Part shown: in pieces, positions 1 through 11,330 of the stretch
Layout of the letters: every line of letters begins with the position of its first letter
Numbering within the stretch: position 1 is the first letter of the stretch
Source: Lantana camara
Lineage: Eukaryota > Streptophyta > Magnoliopsida > Lamiales > Verbenaceae
Assembly (NCBI GenBank): GCA_037501455.1
Contig: CM074860.1
Coordinates: forward strand, 53,826,501-53,890,500
Direction of reading: 5' to 3'
DNA: 64,000 nt
Program-made: the position numbers and the translations under genes
Notes under the pieces: generated by a model
The model's input: the letters and a program-made list of their open reading frames with translations, nothing else
Database searches by the model: none
What the model was told of the DNA's origin: nothing

Positions 1-788
1 TTTTTCGGTTGGATTTCGGAGATTCAAACGACTTAGGAAAAATATAAGGCTAAGTTTACTAAAGTTGAATTTTTGTTACGAGTTCAGCGGAGTTGACGGA
101 ACTCGAATCCGAGTTCCCGAGCTCAAGATATTAAATTCGGAACCAAGGGTACGATAAGTGCTCGTTAGCCCCCGATTTGGTTCCTCGAAACAAATTAAAT
201 TCGTTGACATAACAAATAAATACGAAAACATAAACCGAGCATAAAATCATGTTCATAACACATATATTTACGACATATTACAAATTCGTGGCCATTCGAT
301 ATCATTTCATATAAGAACGATACACAAAATAAACGAACAAACTCATTCATGCAATTCATGCATAAATTATGAATCCCATGCACATTTAATAATTTCCATG
401 CATAAATTATGATTTCCATGCAAAAATTTTAAATCAAAGTTCATGCAAAAATTTAAATAAATAAATTAATTCTAATATTAATCAAATTAAATAAAGTCAA
501 TGTACATATATATTGGAATAATTAATTAATATGATTAAACATGATTAATTAGCCTAACACTTAATTAGCATAATCTTTAAATTAATAACATAATTAACAT
601 TAATAATTAAATTAACAATAATTGAAATGTATATATATATTATAATACGAAATATATATAGAATATAATAAAATAAAATAATATCAATTATAACAAAATT
701 AAATATAAAACACGTAAAAACAATTAATTCGCGCAAATTGGTAAACACATACGTCGTACCTTTACGTCTGAAAAGTCGGGGCGTTACA
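1..788 (-). mobile_element. LTR-D: 5' portion of a minus-strand Ty3/gypsy LTR, cut by window start
   Basis: Read on the minus strand, the LTR starts TGTAACGCCCCGAC at 788 and runs left out of the window. Its first 600 bases resemble the start of the A-element LTR at about 19,080-19,594: both share a gttcccgagctca block, a ggaaccaagggt block and ctcgttagcc in the same order. The stretch at about 400-750 is very AT-rich and holds no coding sequence. The LTR lies between the missing 5' LTR of element C and C's gag, so it is a later insertion. The right-hand target duplication would be TTATA (789-793); its partner is outside the window. Confidence 0.8.
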
Positions 789-896
789 TTATATGTGACT
801 ACGTGGAAATGTGAATACGTGGTTACCAATTATGTGAATCATCTTTAATGTCATGCATTCTACATATATCTAAATGCTTGAAACTTCAGTATCATC
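789..896 (+). other. Leader remnant of plus-strand gypsy element C
   Basis: About 110 bases between LTR-D and the first gag ATG. No primer binding site is visible, so the primer site and 5' LTR of C must lie left of LTR-D, outside the window. Confidence 0.5.
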
Positions 897-1846
897 ATGC
901 CACCAAGAAGAGCACCACGTAATCGCGTACCGCCACCGCCACCCCAAAGAGAAGTCACGCCACAATGGGATCTTGCACCGCCAAGGGATGTTACACCACC
1001 TAATAGGACAATTCGTGAGGGCTTGCAATTCTCCTAATGGGAAAACAGTAGAAAAGTTTCTAAGGATGAACCCGCCTAAGTTTTACGGCGAACCCAACGA
1101 CTTGAAGGCTGAAAATTGGTTAACTAGTCTCGAAAAGATCTTTGAAGCTATGGATATCAACCATGAAGATCGTGAATGAGTTCAGTATGCTGCATTTCTA
1201 ATGGAAGAAGCGACATTCAACTGGTGGAGGCATACTCAACATATGTGGATTGAGAACAACGTTGATGGAAACTGGACTGAGTTTGTGAAGGAGTTTCAAT
1301 AGAAATACACTCCTCAGGTAACACATGATGCAAGAGAAGCTGAATTTATAAATTTGGTCCAAGGATCCATGAACGTGATGGAGTATGAAGCTAAGTTTGT
1401 TAGGCTGATCAATTATGCACCCCACATTTTGACTGATGAACGTTGTAAGACTAAAAGTTTCATTGATGGTCTGAAACCTGAGCTCCGTTGGGCACTAGCT
1501 TCTTTGGATGACGAGACCTACACTAGAGCAGTTGATAGAGCATAAGGATATCCGGATGACCGTTAGTCGTCAAGAGCCTTCTAACCCTAAGACTTTTCAA
1601 GGAACAAAGCGATCTGTCGGATCCTCCTTTCAAGGAACTGGGAAGAAACCAATGATGGCACCGCAACAACGACAAAGGGCACCTCAGCAGTATGAAACAA
1701 CTCAGCCCACTCAAGAGGAGATAGTCTGTGACTACTGTAGCACTAAAGGACACACTGAGGAAAATTATCGTAAGAAGAATGGTCAGTGTTATTGGTGTGG
1801 TTCCCCTGAGCATATACGGGAACATTGCCCTACCAGGATTAAATGA
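897..1846 (+). pseudogene. gag: Broken gag of element C (Ty3/gypsy, chromovirus-like)
   Basis: Gag forms the virus-like particle and binds element RNA. The ATG at 897 opens with a PPRRAPRN-type N-terminus like the gag of element A (PPRRDRH), then a proline-rich stretch, and stops near 1036 by frameshift. The capsid core resumes in another frame (about 1060-1545) with the hallmarks NPPKFYGEP, ENWL, FNWW and YTPQ, and carries at least two in-frame stops (near 1177 and 1300). A nucleocapsid region at 1720-1840 has two zinc knuckles: the first has lost its last cysteine (replaced by Asn), the second is a complete CX2CX4HX4C. At least three reading frames are needed, so it cannot make a full Gag. 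Confidence 0.85.
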
Positions 1847-2290
1847 TTTGGGGTTCAAGACAAGGGTAAAGTGGTGGTGGGTACGACGAGCAAACCAGTG
1901 GTTAAAGGCAGAGCATATGCAATGGATGGTAATGAGGAGGTTGATCCTTCGTCTGCTGTGGAAGGTATTGTGCACATTCTTAACACGCCAGTTAAGGTCT
2001 TATATGACCCTGATGTCATGCATTTAATCATTGCATCTAATTTATGTGCGCAATTATAACTTCCACTTGAATAATTATCATATAAAATTGAAGTAAGTTC
2101 TCCTTTGGGGACTTACCTCGTTACGGATCAAGAATATAAACACTGCCCTATATACACTGGTAATCGCTACTACCCTTCAGATTTCATTGAGTTGCCTATG
2201 ACGAGATATGGAGTTATCCTTGGAATGGATTGGTTGTTTATGTACCAAGTTAATCTGGATTGTTACAAGAAGGAAGTCATCTTGGAAGAG
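1847..2290 (+). pseudogene. Degenerate aspartic protease of element C
   Basis: This continues from gag. In frame is AYAMDGNEEVDPS...EGIVHI, which matches the same place in element A (AYALEGKEQDAEVDP...EGTICI). The catalytic loop that reads DPGATHSF in A reads DPDVMHLI here, so the active-site glycine-alanine is lost. A second part (2105-2290) retains the protease tail GVILGMDWL. Stops and frame changes near 2057 separate the halves. It is non-functional. Confidence 0.8.
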
Positions 2291-2640
2291 TTGATAAAAA
2301 ACAATTGGACGACATTTTGGTGTTCTTAAAGACACCAGAGGAGCACGCCGAACATATCTGAATTGTGTGGAGCACTTTGCTGGATCACAAGCTATATGCC
2401 AAGTTCAGCAAATGCGAGTTTTGGCTAGAGAGAGTTATATTTCTCGGACACATCATCTTCAGAACCGGAGTTGAAGTATATCCATCAAAGTCGAAGTAGT
2501 GATGGAGTGGAAGACACCAAAGAACCTCACCAAGGTACAAAGTTTTCTCAGATTAGTGAGTTACTATAGAAAATTCATGAAAGATTTTGTGAAGGTAGCC
2601 GCATCGCTCACGAAATTGACAAAGAAGGAAGGAAATTCAA
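2291..2640 (+). pseudogene. Reverse transcriptase remnant of element C (C-terminal part only)
   Basis: The Asp-Asp pair at 2308-2313 followed by ILVFLKTPEEHAEH is the gypsy RT catalytic turn. It is followed by LYAKFSKCEFW and FLGHII, the usual next blocks, and then by the connection motif YYRKFMKDF at about 2560-2590. The fingers and most of the palm of RT are missing: protease sequence passes into the catalytic turn within about 30 bases, an internal deletion of roughly 600 bases judged against element A. Stops occur near 2359 and 2500. Confidence 0.8.
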
Positions 2641-2860
2641 ACTCTGAAGGGAACTAAGTTAAATTTTAGTACAGCAGCACACCTTTGGATGGAAGAACAG
2701 TCTGAGAAAATACCGGTAGAACCGAATTTGACTTACGTCTTGAAGTCTGCTAAGATTTCAGAAAGAAAGTGTTAGAAGTTAAGGAATAGGAAGATTCCTT
2801 TGGTAAGAGTCCTTTGGAAGGGACATGGTGTAGAAACATTACCCCGAACTGCTTGCAGAA
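2641..2860 (+). pseudogene. Integrase C-terminus/chromodomain scrap of element C
   Basis: After the RT connection the sequence jumps to a short stretch reading STAAHLW (compare FSTAFHPQ of element K integrase) and then IPLVRVLWKG, the chromodomain-like tail seen intact as IPLVRVLWRD in K. RNase H and nearly all of integrase are gone, so at least two internal deletions separate this from a full pol. Confidence 0.7.
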
Positions 2861-2896
2861 GAATCTGAGGACAGATTCTCTTTAAGGAGGGGTGAT
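2861..2896 (+). other. Hairpin plus polypurine tract beside the 3' LTR of C
   Basis: An inverted repeat at 2861-2878 has arms GAATCTG and CAGATTC around AGGA. It is followed by a purine-rich tract (about 2884-2892) that touches the LTR at 2897. The polypurine tract primes plus-strand DNA synthesis in LTR elements. The same hairpin-then-tract layout occurs in elements G and K with different arm sequences. Confidence 0.7.
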
Positions 2897-3968
2897 TGTA
2901 ACAGCCCAAAACAGTGCCTGGAAGAAAATGGTAAACTAAGGGCATTGGTAAAGCGATTATAGACCGTGATCCAACTTTATAAACCTTCATGCATTGCATT
3001 CTTACATGAACTTTATGCTCATATGTGATCTGACATGTTTTAAGGGGGAATTCTTGACCTTTGACACAGTTTACTATTCATTTCCCAAGCCTATATTACC
3101 CAATGCTTCAATGGAACCCTATAGGTTCATATCACATGTTCTCCTATCCTTTGAACTTACTTTCCAAGCTCCGGAAACCTTCCTTGAACCATAAGGGCAT
3201 TTTGGGAACTTACCGACCAAAGTTACTATTCATCTACAAATGAGCTTTTGATTCTGATATCTTTCCGACCCAAGTTTACAGTCAAATCGATCCTTGAGTC
3301 GAGACGAGTCTATTGAAATCAGTCTTGACTTGAAAATCTATTTTGAGCTTTGTTTTATTTGAAAATGTTTACGAAAAGCCCAGTTCACTATTTCTTCTAC
3401 GAACGGTTTCCATTCGGAAAATGTTTTCCCTTCGGATTTGCACTAGATGAGTTATTTCAAGATTTTTGAGATATTTTACAGCCCTTGATTCAAACCCTAG
3501 CTCGAAATTTTGAAGCGTACGCTTGTACGTAAGAATTCACTATTCATTCTACGTTTTCAACTTTCTATCGGCAAAATGTTTTATACTCGATATTGGATTC
3601 AAAACGATTCTCGATTTATTTCTTGAATTTTGGAAAGAATCCAGACTCAAAATCATTCTCGAAAGTCGTTTTTCACTCGTGTTGAGTTTCGGGCTCAAAA
3701 CTTTTATTCACTAAAACTAATGTATCTTTCAAACGGTAAATCCGATTTCGACGTATGAATATGCGTTTCGAAGCTAATTTTTGCCCGGTCCGAATGGTTA
3801 TACTTCCAGCCACTTACCTCCACGTTTTGGAGCTGAAATTACCAAAATACCCCCCAGCAGTCCCATTTTAGCTTCAAGAACAAAGTTAGCTTCCAAGAGA
3901 AGTTTTACCATTTTGCTCTCCTACCCTTACCTATACTTTTATTACAAGGTGAGGGGCTTCCCAACAAC

Positions 3969-3976
3969 TATAAATA
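3969..3976 (+). promoter_or_regulatory. LTR TATA box (element C)
   Basis: TATAAATA followed after about 40 bases by a pyrimidine-rich CTTTCTTTCTTCC tract, as expected of a plant transcription start and leader. Equivalent boxes occur at matching depth in the two other plus LTRs (13,295 and 43,456). Confidence 0.65.
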
Positions 3977-4787
3977 GAGCCCTCATGCCATTGAATTCCT
4001 TGCTCATATGTTGTGTTAACAACTCCCTTTCTTTCTTCCTCCTCCCCCTCTTTGCCGATCCAAGGCCTCCCCCCCTCTAGGTTTGTAGTTTTATTTTTTG
4101 ATATGTTTTATGTTATGTTTTAGTTTAGTTTATGTTTTTATGTTATGGTATGTTTATATTATGTTTAGGTTGGGTCTTAGGGTCTTCCCTAAGACATATA
4201 GGATTTTATTTTATGCAATTATTATATAGTTTTTATGAAATGTTTGTTAGTAGTGAATTATGATTTAATTGTTTAGTATATGCTATGAAATGTTATGAAT
4301 TGCTTTAGTATATGGTATGATCATGTTATGGAGCTATTATATGATGATAATTGATGCATGTTTATGATATTTAATTTATGTTCAAGCATGTTATGCAATG
4401 GAATAGTAACCTATGATCAATTATATTATAACTTGTTACATGTTACTATATGGTCTCAATTGATAAATGTTACATGATTAATGGGCTTGACGTGCTATGA
4501 CTTATGTCTATGATATGTTATTACATTGTTACAATGTTACATGACTCATATGTTAAGACTTGAGCTCATGAAATGATACGGATTAATGGAATAGTACTTG
4601 ATCATATGTTATACACTTTGATAGTGTCACATGTTATAACCTAAGATAGAATAGTGTTTCATAACTTGATGTTATGCTTTAATTAGACCTCTTAACCATA
4701 GGTTATGCCTTTAACCTAGATCACACTTGCTTATTATAACATGAACTTGAAACTATAGGTTATGATCAAGATCATAATTGAATTAGG

Positions 4788-4858
4788 GTGTGTGTGTATG
4801 TGTGCATGTCGTGTGTGTGTGAGTGTGCTCGTGTGTGTGCATGAGTGTGTGTTTAGTC
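4788..4858. repeat. GT-rich microsatellite in LTR of C
   Basis: An interrupted (GT)n run, followed at about 4,890-4,975 by repeated GTGAATAGTAA-type units. A shorter GT run sits at the equivalent place of the 42,343 LTR (43,965-43,993). Confidence 0.8.
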
Positions 4859-5565
4859 TGTGGGTTTGACCCGACCCTTTGACCCGATAAGTGAATAGTA
4901 ACTTGTGAATAGTAATCAGTGAATAGCAATAGGGAATAGTAACTGTGAATAGTGTTTTTGAATAGTAAAAGTGAATTTAAACTTGTGCTTTCTTAATAAA
5001 CATTTTCACTTACTGTTTTCAAATCTGGGGTCTAAAATGTGATTTCAAAATGTGTTTCTTTCATGGACTTGTTTTATAACCTTAAGGTATACGTTTAGGA
5101 TTCATAATTTGATTCATTCCTAATCGGTTATACTTAGATCATAGTCCCACGTTAATGACAGCTCACTTTAAGGATTCCTTTGTGTGTTATCCTTCTCTAA
5201 TACCTTAAATGGTATTACTCTCTTGTCATTACATGTTCTGTACTTGTTTTATATGTTTATGTGCATCGTTATAGAAGTGTGTCTTAGTTCTTAAGCTCAC
5301 CTTAGTACACACTTACAGGAGTTAAGGTTGAGCACTAGAATCCCCAGGGCACTGCATAATCTATCCTACCTACTGTTACTAATAGGTGAGGTTAAAAATG
5401 TTTTCAACTAGAACCATGAATACTTAACGATTCAATCGTTTTGAAACTCTAAGCCTAGTGCTTTACATTCTTGTTTTGAAATACCCTTTATAAAGGGATG
5501 ATTCTTCAAAGAACCCAGACCTATCCATATTCATTGATCAAAGGCACCTGTTTTCAATGTACAAC

Positions 5566-5690
5566 ATCAATGGTTCATGTTTTCAAAGTAATGCATCAAT
5601 GGTTCAATGTTTTCAATGTAATGCATCAATGGTTCATGTTTTCAAAGTATTGCTTCAATGGTTCAATGGTTCAATGCATATGTTCAACGG
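5566..5690 (+). repeat. Minisatellite in LTR of C
   Basis: At least four tandem copies of a roughly 30-36-base unit built on CATCAATGGTTCATGTTTTC, with the last copies degenerating to CAATGGTT units. Both frames are open through it, which explains two overlapping short ORFs here that are not genes. Confidence 0.85.
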
Positions 5691-6086
5691 TTCATACATT
5701 CGGCTTTATTCTGGATGTCAGCAATGGTGCAAGCAATCAATGGTTAATGGTATGGGCCCGGCGGTTATGTGTAGAGGTGATGCTCGGGAGGTGAGCGCCA
5801 ACGACATCACTAAAACCGGCCGCCGCACTAGGCGATTGACACCGACTTTAATCAGGAGGTTTGGTTAAGTCAGGACAATTGTCGGGAATGGACCGCAAAT
5901 CTATTCCCAAATCAATGGTTAATGGTCACCTATGGGTCCCTCCCCGAAGTGAAACTTGGTGGAGGATGGTGCATGTGTGTATGTGTTAGGGTGTTGTTGA
6001 TCTCGGTCCGACACCCTATTAATGGTTATGTTTTCTGGAGTAAGGATGGAGAAGCCTAGCTTGCGGGCATCAATGTTTTCATAAAG

Positions 6087-6151
6087 TTGGTTCATATCTT
6101 GCAAAGTTTTTCCCTACCCTTATCCCGTTTTATGAAAATCATATGAACCAA
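6087..6151 (+). other. Conserved stem-loop in plus LTR (element C copy)
   Basis: Arms TTGGTTCATAT (6087-6097) and ATATGAACCAA (6141-6151) pair perfectly over 11 bases around a 43-base loop containing CTACCCTTATCCCG. The same loop core and position recur in LTR E (15,156-15,220) and in the 42,343 LTR (45,132-45,194) with compensated arm changes. Confidence 0.6.
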
Positions 6152-6352
6152 ATCATAGCATATGTGTGCGCGTGTGACAGCATTGATGAAAGTGTTTTGA
6201 AAACTCTCATTTCTTATAGCATTGCATTAAAGGGTTTTATCACTTGAACTTATTCTTAAGTTCTTCATTAAAGCTTTGCATTAAAGGTTTTACCTTATGA
6301 ACTTTACTTTAAACGTTTACTTCAAGTACTTTCTTTTAAAGATATCCCTCAC

Positions 6353-6403
6353 TTAGTCACTTTGACTAATACCTCTACCTGTTTTCTAGCCTCATGGTTT
6401 CAG
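6353..6403 (+). promoter_or_regulatory. Splice-acceptor-like block in LTR of C
   Basis: The order is TCACTTTGACTAAT (branch-point-like), then a pyrimidine-rich CCTCTACCTGTTTTCT, then GGTTTCAG ending at 6403. The block is nearly identical in E (ending 15,409) and recognisable in the 42,343 LTR (ending 45,339). Splicing is inferred, not shown. Confidence 0.45.
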
Positions 6404-7520
6404 GTCTTGCAGCCACAGTCTAGAGGTATCTTGAAGCTCTAGAGTGTTCATTTTTTTTGAGTCAGGACTTTACTTTATTAATCTATTTTGTGTCCTGCAT
6501 ATGTTATATGGTTGCATTGATACTTTACCTTATGCTTTTGTAATAATCCTTCTGCTACTTGGATACTGTTGCAATTGCTATCTTATGCTCCCGTGACTAT
6601 GTTCAATTGATATAGTAATGTTAACAGTCTCTTCTACTGAACGATCAGTACTTGCTTGTTTATATGCCATCACGCACATGTTTTGAAAAGTTTTAAAAAT
6701 ACTCTGATTTTCCGCTGCATAAGCCACATAGTTAAACACTATTATTGTTGATCGTTAATGGACATGCCGTTTGCTGGGGTATTTCTTGAGTGATGGCTCA
6801 CACCATTACTTCAGGGGTGGTTCAGTGCGGGGGTTGGGGCGCCGCTCTCTACCAGCAAAGTGTGGGCGCTACAGGAAAGGTAAAGGAGATCAGTTCAAAC
6901 GGAACCGATGAGGAGAAGTATACATAATATAATTAACATAAGAAGGTTCAAAACATGCTCAAATCAAAGGTATTCATGATCCAACTTATTTTCAAAGTAA
7001 ATGCAAGTTTTAGAAAAATATGGATCATAAACCACACATAACCGGCTCGGCGAGAACGAGCACTCCATCCGATTTTCCCAAACCAAGAAATCAAACCAAT
7101 CCAACCTTTACACCATTGATGTCGAGGGTGTGCACCCCTCGAGCATCCATAACGTAGAGAATTCGGTCCATGCAACCTAGCTCTCTCCAAGAAAACTTCA
7201 ACCCCGAAACCTCCCCAGAGTCTTAGTAGTCTTGTCCATAGTGGGAACTTTGGATAAGGACATCCGTCGGCCCTTACCTTCCCGGAATATCTCTCACCTC
7301 CATCCCCGAGCTCAAATTCGATTGCCCCAAGCAACCGTCCTTGCAAGGTACATCATAACCTCGCTACACAACTCACACATACATAATATCCAAATAAAAG
7401 TTCCAAAGGCATTTTGGGTACTTATCCCATATACGAAAACTCAAGTTCTACTTGTAAACCATTACCATAAGCGAATATCCAATATATGAGCATAGCTCAC
7501 AAAACATGGCTTATTAAGCC

Positions 7521-7540
7521 TATATATATATATATATATA
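7521..7540. repeat. (TA)10 microsatellite
   Basis: Ten perfect TA dinucleotides inside LTR-B. Confidence 0.95.
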
Positions 7541-8103
7541 CGTTTGAAAACGGGAGTTTGAAACCAATAAATATGAAAGGCTATAGGTGTCCACAGTTTT
7601 GAAAACATTTTACATATATATAACTCCTCACCTTTACCAAGAACCTCGAAGATCAAGCACAAACAAGGAAGGTTACACGTCCGGAGACTCACCACCTAAC
7701 AAGACAATGTACCAACAACGATAAGACTCGACTCGAAACCCAACAAGACGACGCACGACTTTGACATGAATGCAAATATGCTAATGATGTGCAAGGAATG
7801 TTCGACGATGGTATATATTGGGAATTATGATCACATTGCATCATATAAGTCATGTATCAAGTTCTCAAGTCATATGTAATAAGCGAACTATGAATCATAC
7901 TTAACACAATTTAATTAAACGCATAACTTAATCAATTAAGATAACTTAAGCATGATTGGGGTATAAAGATCATAATATAAGGTATGCATGAGATGTCACA
8001 ACATATAATGAGGTCACAATACATTAGAGACATAATATAAATAAGTAAGGAACAAACGAGAGGCAAAACAAGTGAAACGAATCAAGAAAATAGGGCTGGT
8101 GAC

Positions 8104-8221
8104 AATCCACCCCCATGGATTTTCCTTCACAAAAAATCCACCCTCGTGGATTGTCCAGAAGCTACTGCCTTAAATCCACCCCCATGGATTTTTACACAGC
8201 AAAAATCCACCCTAGTGGATT
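8104..8221. repeat. Palindrome cluster of LTR-B (4 copies)
   Basis: Four 18-base copies of AATCCACCCYMRTGGATT at 8104-8121, 8135-8152, 8173-8190 and 8204-8221. Arms AATCCA and TGGATT are invariant; only the central bases vary. Starts are 31, 38 and 31 bases apart. Other minus LTRs have a cluster of unrelated palindromes at a similar depth. Confidence 0.9.
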
Positions 8222-9659
8222 CTGCCCAGAACTTAAAAAAAACGTAACAGCAACTTCAAACTCGACGGGAATGAGTTCAAAACACCCCAAAACATGAAAT
8301 TAAGCTTCCAAAACCACAAATAAGAATCATAAATCATCAAGTTACATAATAAATCACTTAGGAACATATAAACATCAAGAAAGCTAGCAATTCATACAAG
8401 AACTTCATCTTCTACAAGTTTCATGAAAGCTTTAAGCATAACAATGGTGAAATCATCAATCATGCAAGAAACTCAGAGGAATTAATCACATTCTTCATGG
8501 AATTTCTCAAGGAACAAGAATCGATCATCAAATCAAGTTAAATCACACAAGAACATAAACATGCAAGAATTCTCAAGAAAGCTTCAAAGGTCATCAATGG
8601 TGGATTCTTCAAATAAGCATGAAACTCAAGGAAACCTATCCTATTCTTCATAAAAGCACATAAGGAACATGAATCCATTATCAAATCAAGTTAAAACAAG
8701 CTAGGGATGAACATGCATAAGTTCTTATGAAAAGCTTCAAAGTGCTTTAATGGTGAAATCTTCAAATGAACATGAAAACAAGAAATTCTTATATCAAATC
8801 GTTCCTAGCATCAAGATAAACATATTTCCATCATAAAATTCTTATCTAATCCATCTAACATGAACCCTAGATTCATATTCAAGCTTAACAGCTTCAAGAA
8901 CACAAACCCATGAAAAGAGCACATAAGCTTAGCTTGAGAGCTGAAAATCGAAGAAGAAATCTTGTTCTTTAGTCTTGAATCTCCAGCTTTAACCTTCACT
9001 CTTGGCTCTTGAAGATGGTTTGAAGGTGGCTTGAAGGTCTTGAGAGAATATGAATAGACTTTGAAAAAGTGTTGGGAGAGAATGAATATGATTCTTGGAA
9101 AATAACGTAACTTATGTTTGGTGTTTAGGATCTGATTTGGGTCAGCTAACTAGGATCATGGAGCGGGTCATATGGGTCGGATTTAAGTGAAATTGGATCT
9201 CAAATTGGGTCAGAATTGAAATTGGGTCGCAGGTCAACATTTAGGCTTAAAAGGGTTGACTTTTCGTAGAATGGCCATAACTTCTTCGTCTGAACTCCGG
9301 ATTGAGCGATTCAAGAACCCACGAACTCGTAATTAAATTATCTACTCAATTTCATTATGTTCTAACCAGTTCCAGGCTTGGAAAATAAATTTACCATTAA
9401 GTCCCTAAATTATGCTTTAATATCCAAATAAACACATTATTTCGTTTAACCATAAAGCATGCTATCAAAACTCTTTAAGCACAGTACGAGCACATACTTA
9501 TCATATCAAATAGCCACATAAGTCATGTAAATCATGTTTTTCACATAAGCACAAAATGTCTATCAAATTAAGGCATAAATCCACATAAATCATGCATAGA
9601 AAGGTAAATCGTACACTCTCGTGCCAAACCCTACCTTGATCGAGAAGCGGGGCGTCACA

Positions 9660-11330
9660 GGCTTCCTCTAGAATAATCCGTTTCAACTCTTCCGGCACAA
9701 CTACCCTATTCTTGAATCTTAGAAGTCCCGTATCATCAAACCCAAACAGACACTCAGAATCTGCTTGAGCCTTCTCTACTAATTTCTGAACCTCGGGATC
9801 ATTCCTTTGAGCATCAAACAACCTCTGCTGCAGATCTGGCTGAACCGAGATATTCCGAATACTAGCCCTCAATTTAAATGTCTCATCTTCCTCCCCAATC
9901 TCCACTTTAATATTGGACATGCTAGTCTTCCTACTAAGCACATCCGCGACCACATTCGCTTTGTCGGGATGGTATCGGATTATACACTCATAATCTGCTA
10001 AAATTTTCGTCCAACGTCTTTGTCTCTTGTTCAACTCCTTTTGAGAGAATAAATACTGGAGACTTTTGTGATCGGAAAAGATCTCGAATGATATTCTATA
10101 AAGATAGTGTCTCCACTTTCCCAAAGCAAAGATCACAGCTGCTAGCTCGAGAACGTGAGTGGGGTGGTTCTGTTCATGATCCTTTAACTTCCTTGAGGCA
10201 TAGGCGATTGCCCTTCCATTCTGCATCAAAACACATCTCAAACCTACCTTTGAGGAGTCCGTATAAACTGTATATCCTTTTGCTCCTTCGGGAATTGCTA
10301 ATATTGGAGCAGTTGTCAACTTTTCCTTCAAAAGTTGGAAGCTAGCCTCACATGCCTCGTTCCACTCGAACTTAATTTCTTTCTTAGTTAATCGGGTCAA
10401 AGGGGCAGTAATCTTTGAGAAATCCTGTACAAATCTGCGATAATAGCCCGCCAAACCCCAGAAACTCCTTACTTCTGAAGCATTCCTCGGACTTTTCGAC
10501 TAAATAACCATCTCAATCTTTGAAGGATCTACTTCCAGACCTTTTCTTGAGATGATGTGGCCTAGAAATGTTACCTGATCAATCCAAAACTCGCATTTAT
10601 TGAACTTAGCATATAACCGGTGTTCCCTTAAAGTTTCCAACATAATTCTGAGATGTCTAGCATGATCCTCCGGAGTTCTCGAATAAACAAGGATGTCATC
10701 GATGAATATTACCACAAACTTATCCAAGTAAGACCAAAAAATCCGATGCATCATATCCATAAATGCAGCTGGGGCATTAGTTAGTCCAAAAGGCACCACC
10801 ACAAATTCATAATGCCCATACCGGGTGTTAAATCTCGTCTTCGGAATGTCCTCTTCCCGGATTTTTAGTTGGTAGTACCCTTGTCTCAAATCCAATTTAG
10901 AATATACCCCCGAACCGTGTAACATATCGAATAAATCCTCAATGTGGGGTAAAGGATACTTGTTCTTTATTGTCATCCGGTTAAGCAACCTGTAATCTAT
11001 GCACATTCTTAAAGTTCCATCTTTCTTCTTGACAAAAAGAACCGGTGCACCCCAAGGTGAAGAACTTGGACGAATATATCCAATCTTAAGTAACTCATCA
11101 AGTTGAATATTTAATTCCTTTAATTCAGCCGGTGCCATCCGATAAGGGGTCTTAGAATACGGCTCGGATCCCGGATATAAATCTATCACAAATTCAATCT
11201 CTCGATTCGGTGGTAATGAACCCAGATTCTCCGGAAAGACATCGGGAAATTCCTTTACCACAACGATATCCTCGAACTTAGCTTGATCTTTCAACCTATT
11301 GAGAAGGTAAGCAATAATCCCGTAGCTCCT
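9660..11330 (-). pseudogene. pol: Element A pol: reverse transcriptase, RNase H, start of integrase
   Basis: RT and RNase H copy element RNA into DNA. On the minus strand, [19 protein letters not shown] (about 11,240) opens RT. It is followed by the [33 protein letters not shown] and VPFGLTNAP blocks and the catalytic FIDD at 10,695-10,706. One stop (TAG at about 10,500) separates RT from RNase H in the same frame. RNase H begins with the AGYYRRF connection and keeps its acidic residues: the D of YTDSS (residue 66 of the open segment), the E of LELAA (103) and the D of FSDHK (128). It ends with YHP.KANVVAD.LSRK. The integrase N-terminal region reaches RIILEEA and is cut by LTR-B. A frameshift near 11,325 separates it from protease. 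Confidence 0.92.

Larger units (their letters stand above)
2897..6873 (+). mobile_element. 3' LTR of element C (Ty3/gypsy, 3,977 bp)
   Basis: The LTR starts TGTAACAGCCC at 2897 immediately after the polypurine tract and ends GGGCGCTACA at 6873. A TATA box lies 1,072 bases in. It then has a pyrimidine-rich leader, a donor-like AG/GTTTGT at 4080/4081, a long AT-rich middle with microsatellites, a stem-loop at 6087-6151 and an acceptor-like block ending CAG at 6403. The same order of parts occurs in solo LTRs E and 42,343-45,698. Small open frames inside it are chance. The right flank GGAAA (6874-6878) would be the target duplication. Confidence 0.88.
6874..9659 (-). mobile_element. LTR-B: minus-strand Ty3/gypsy LTR, interrupted by element C
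   Basis: On the minus strand it starts TGTGACGCCCCGCTTC at 9659, directly inside the pol frame of element A (codons for IILEEA end at 9660). It runs left to 6874, where the 3' LTR of C abuts it, so C was inserted into B. Its remaining part and the left target duplication are outside the window; the right duplication would be GCTTC (9660-9664). It shares the cggcgagaacgagc and cctttacaccatt blocks with other minus LTRs (60,340-60,420 and 47,560). No coding sequence is seen in it. Confidence 0.8.

Noticed and set aside
8104..8221. Regularly spaced palindromes in LTR-B as a CRISPR-like array
   Set aside because: Spacers are only 13-20 bases, the setting is a plant LTR, and no cas-like gene exists.
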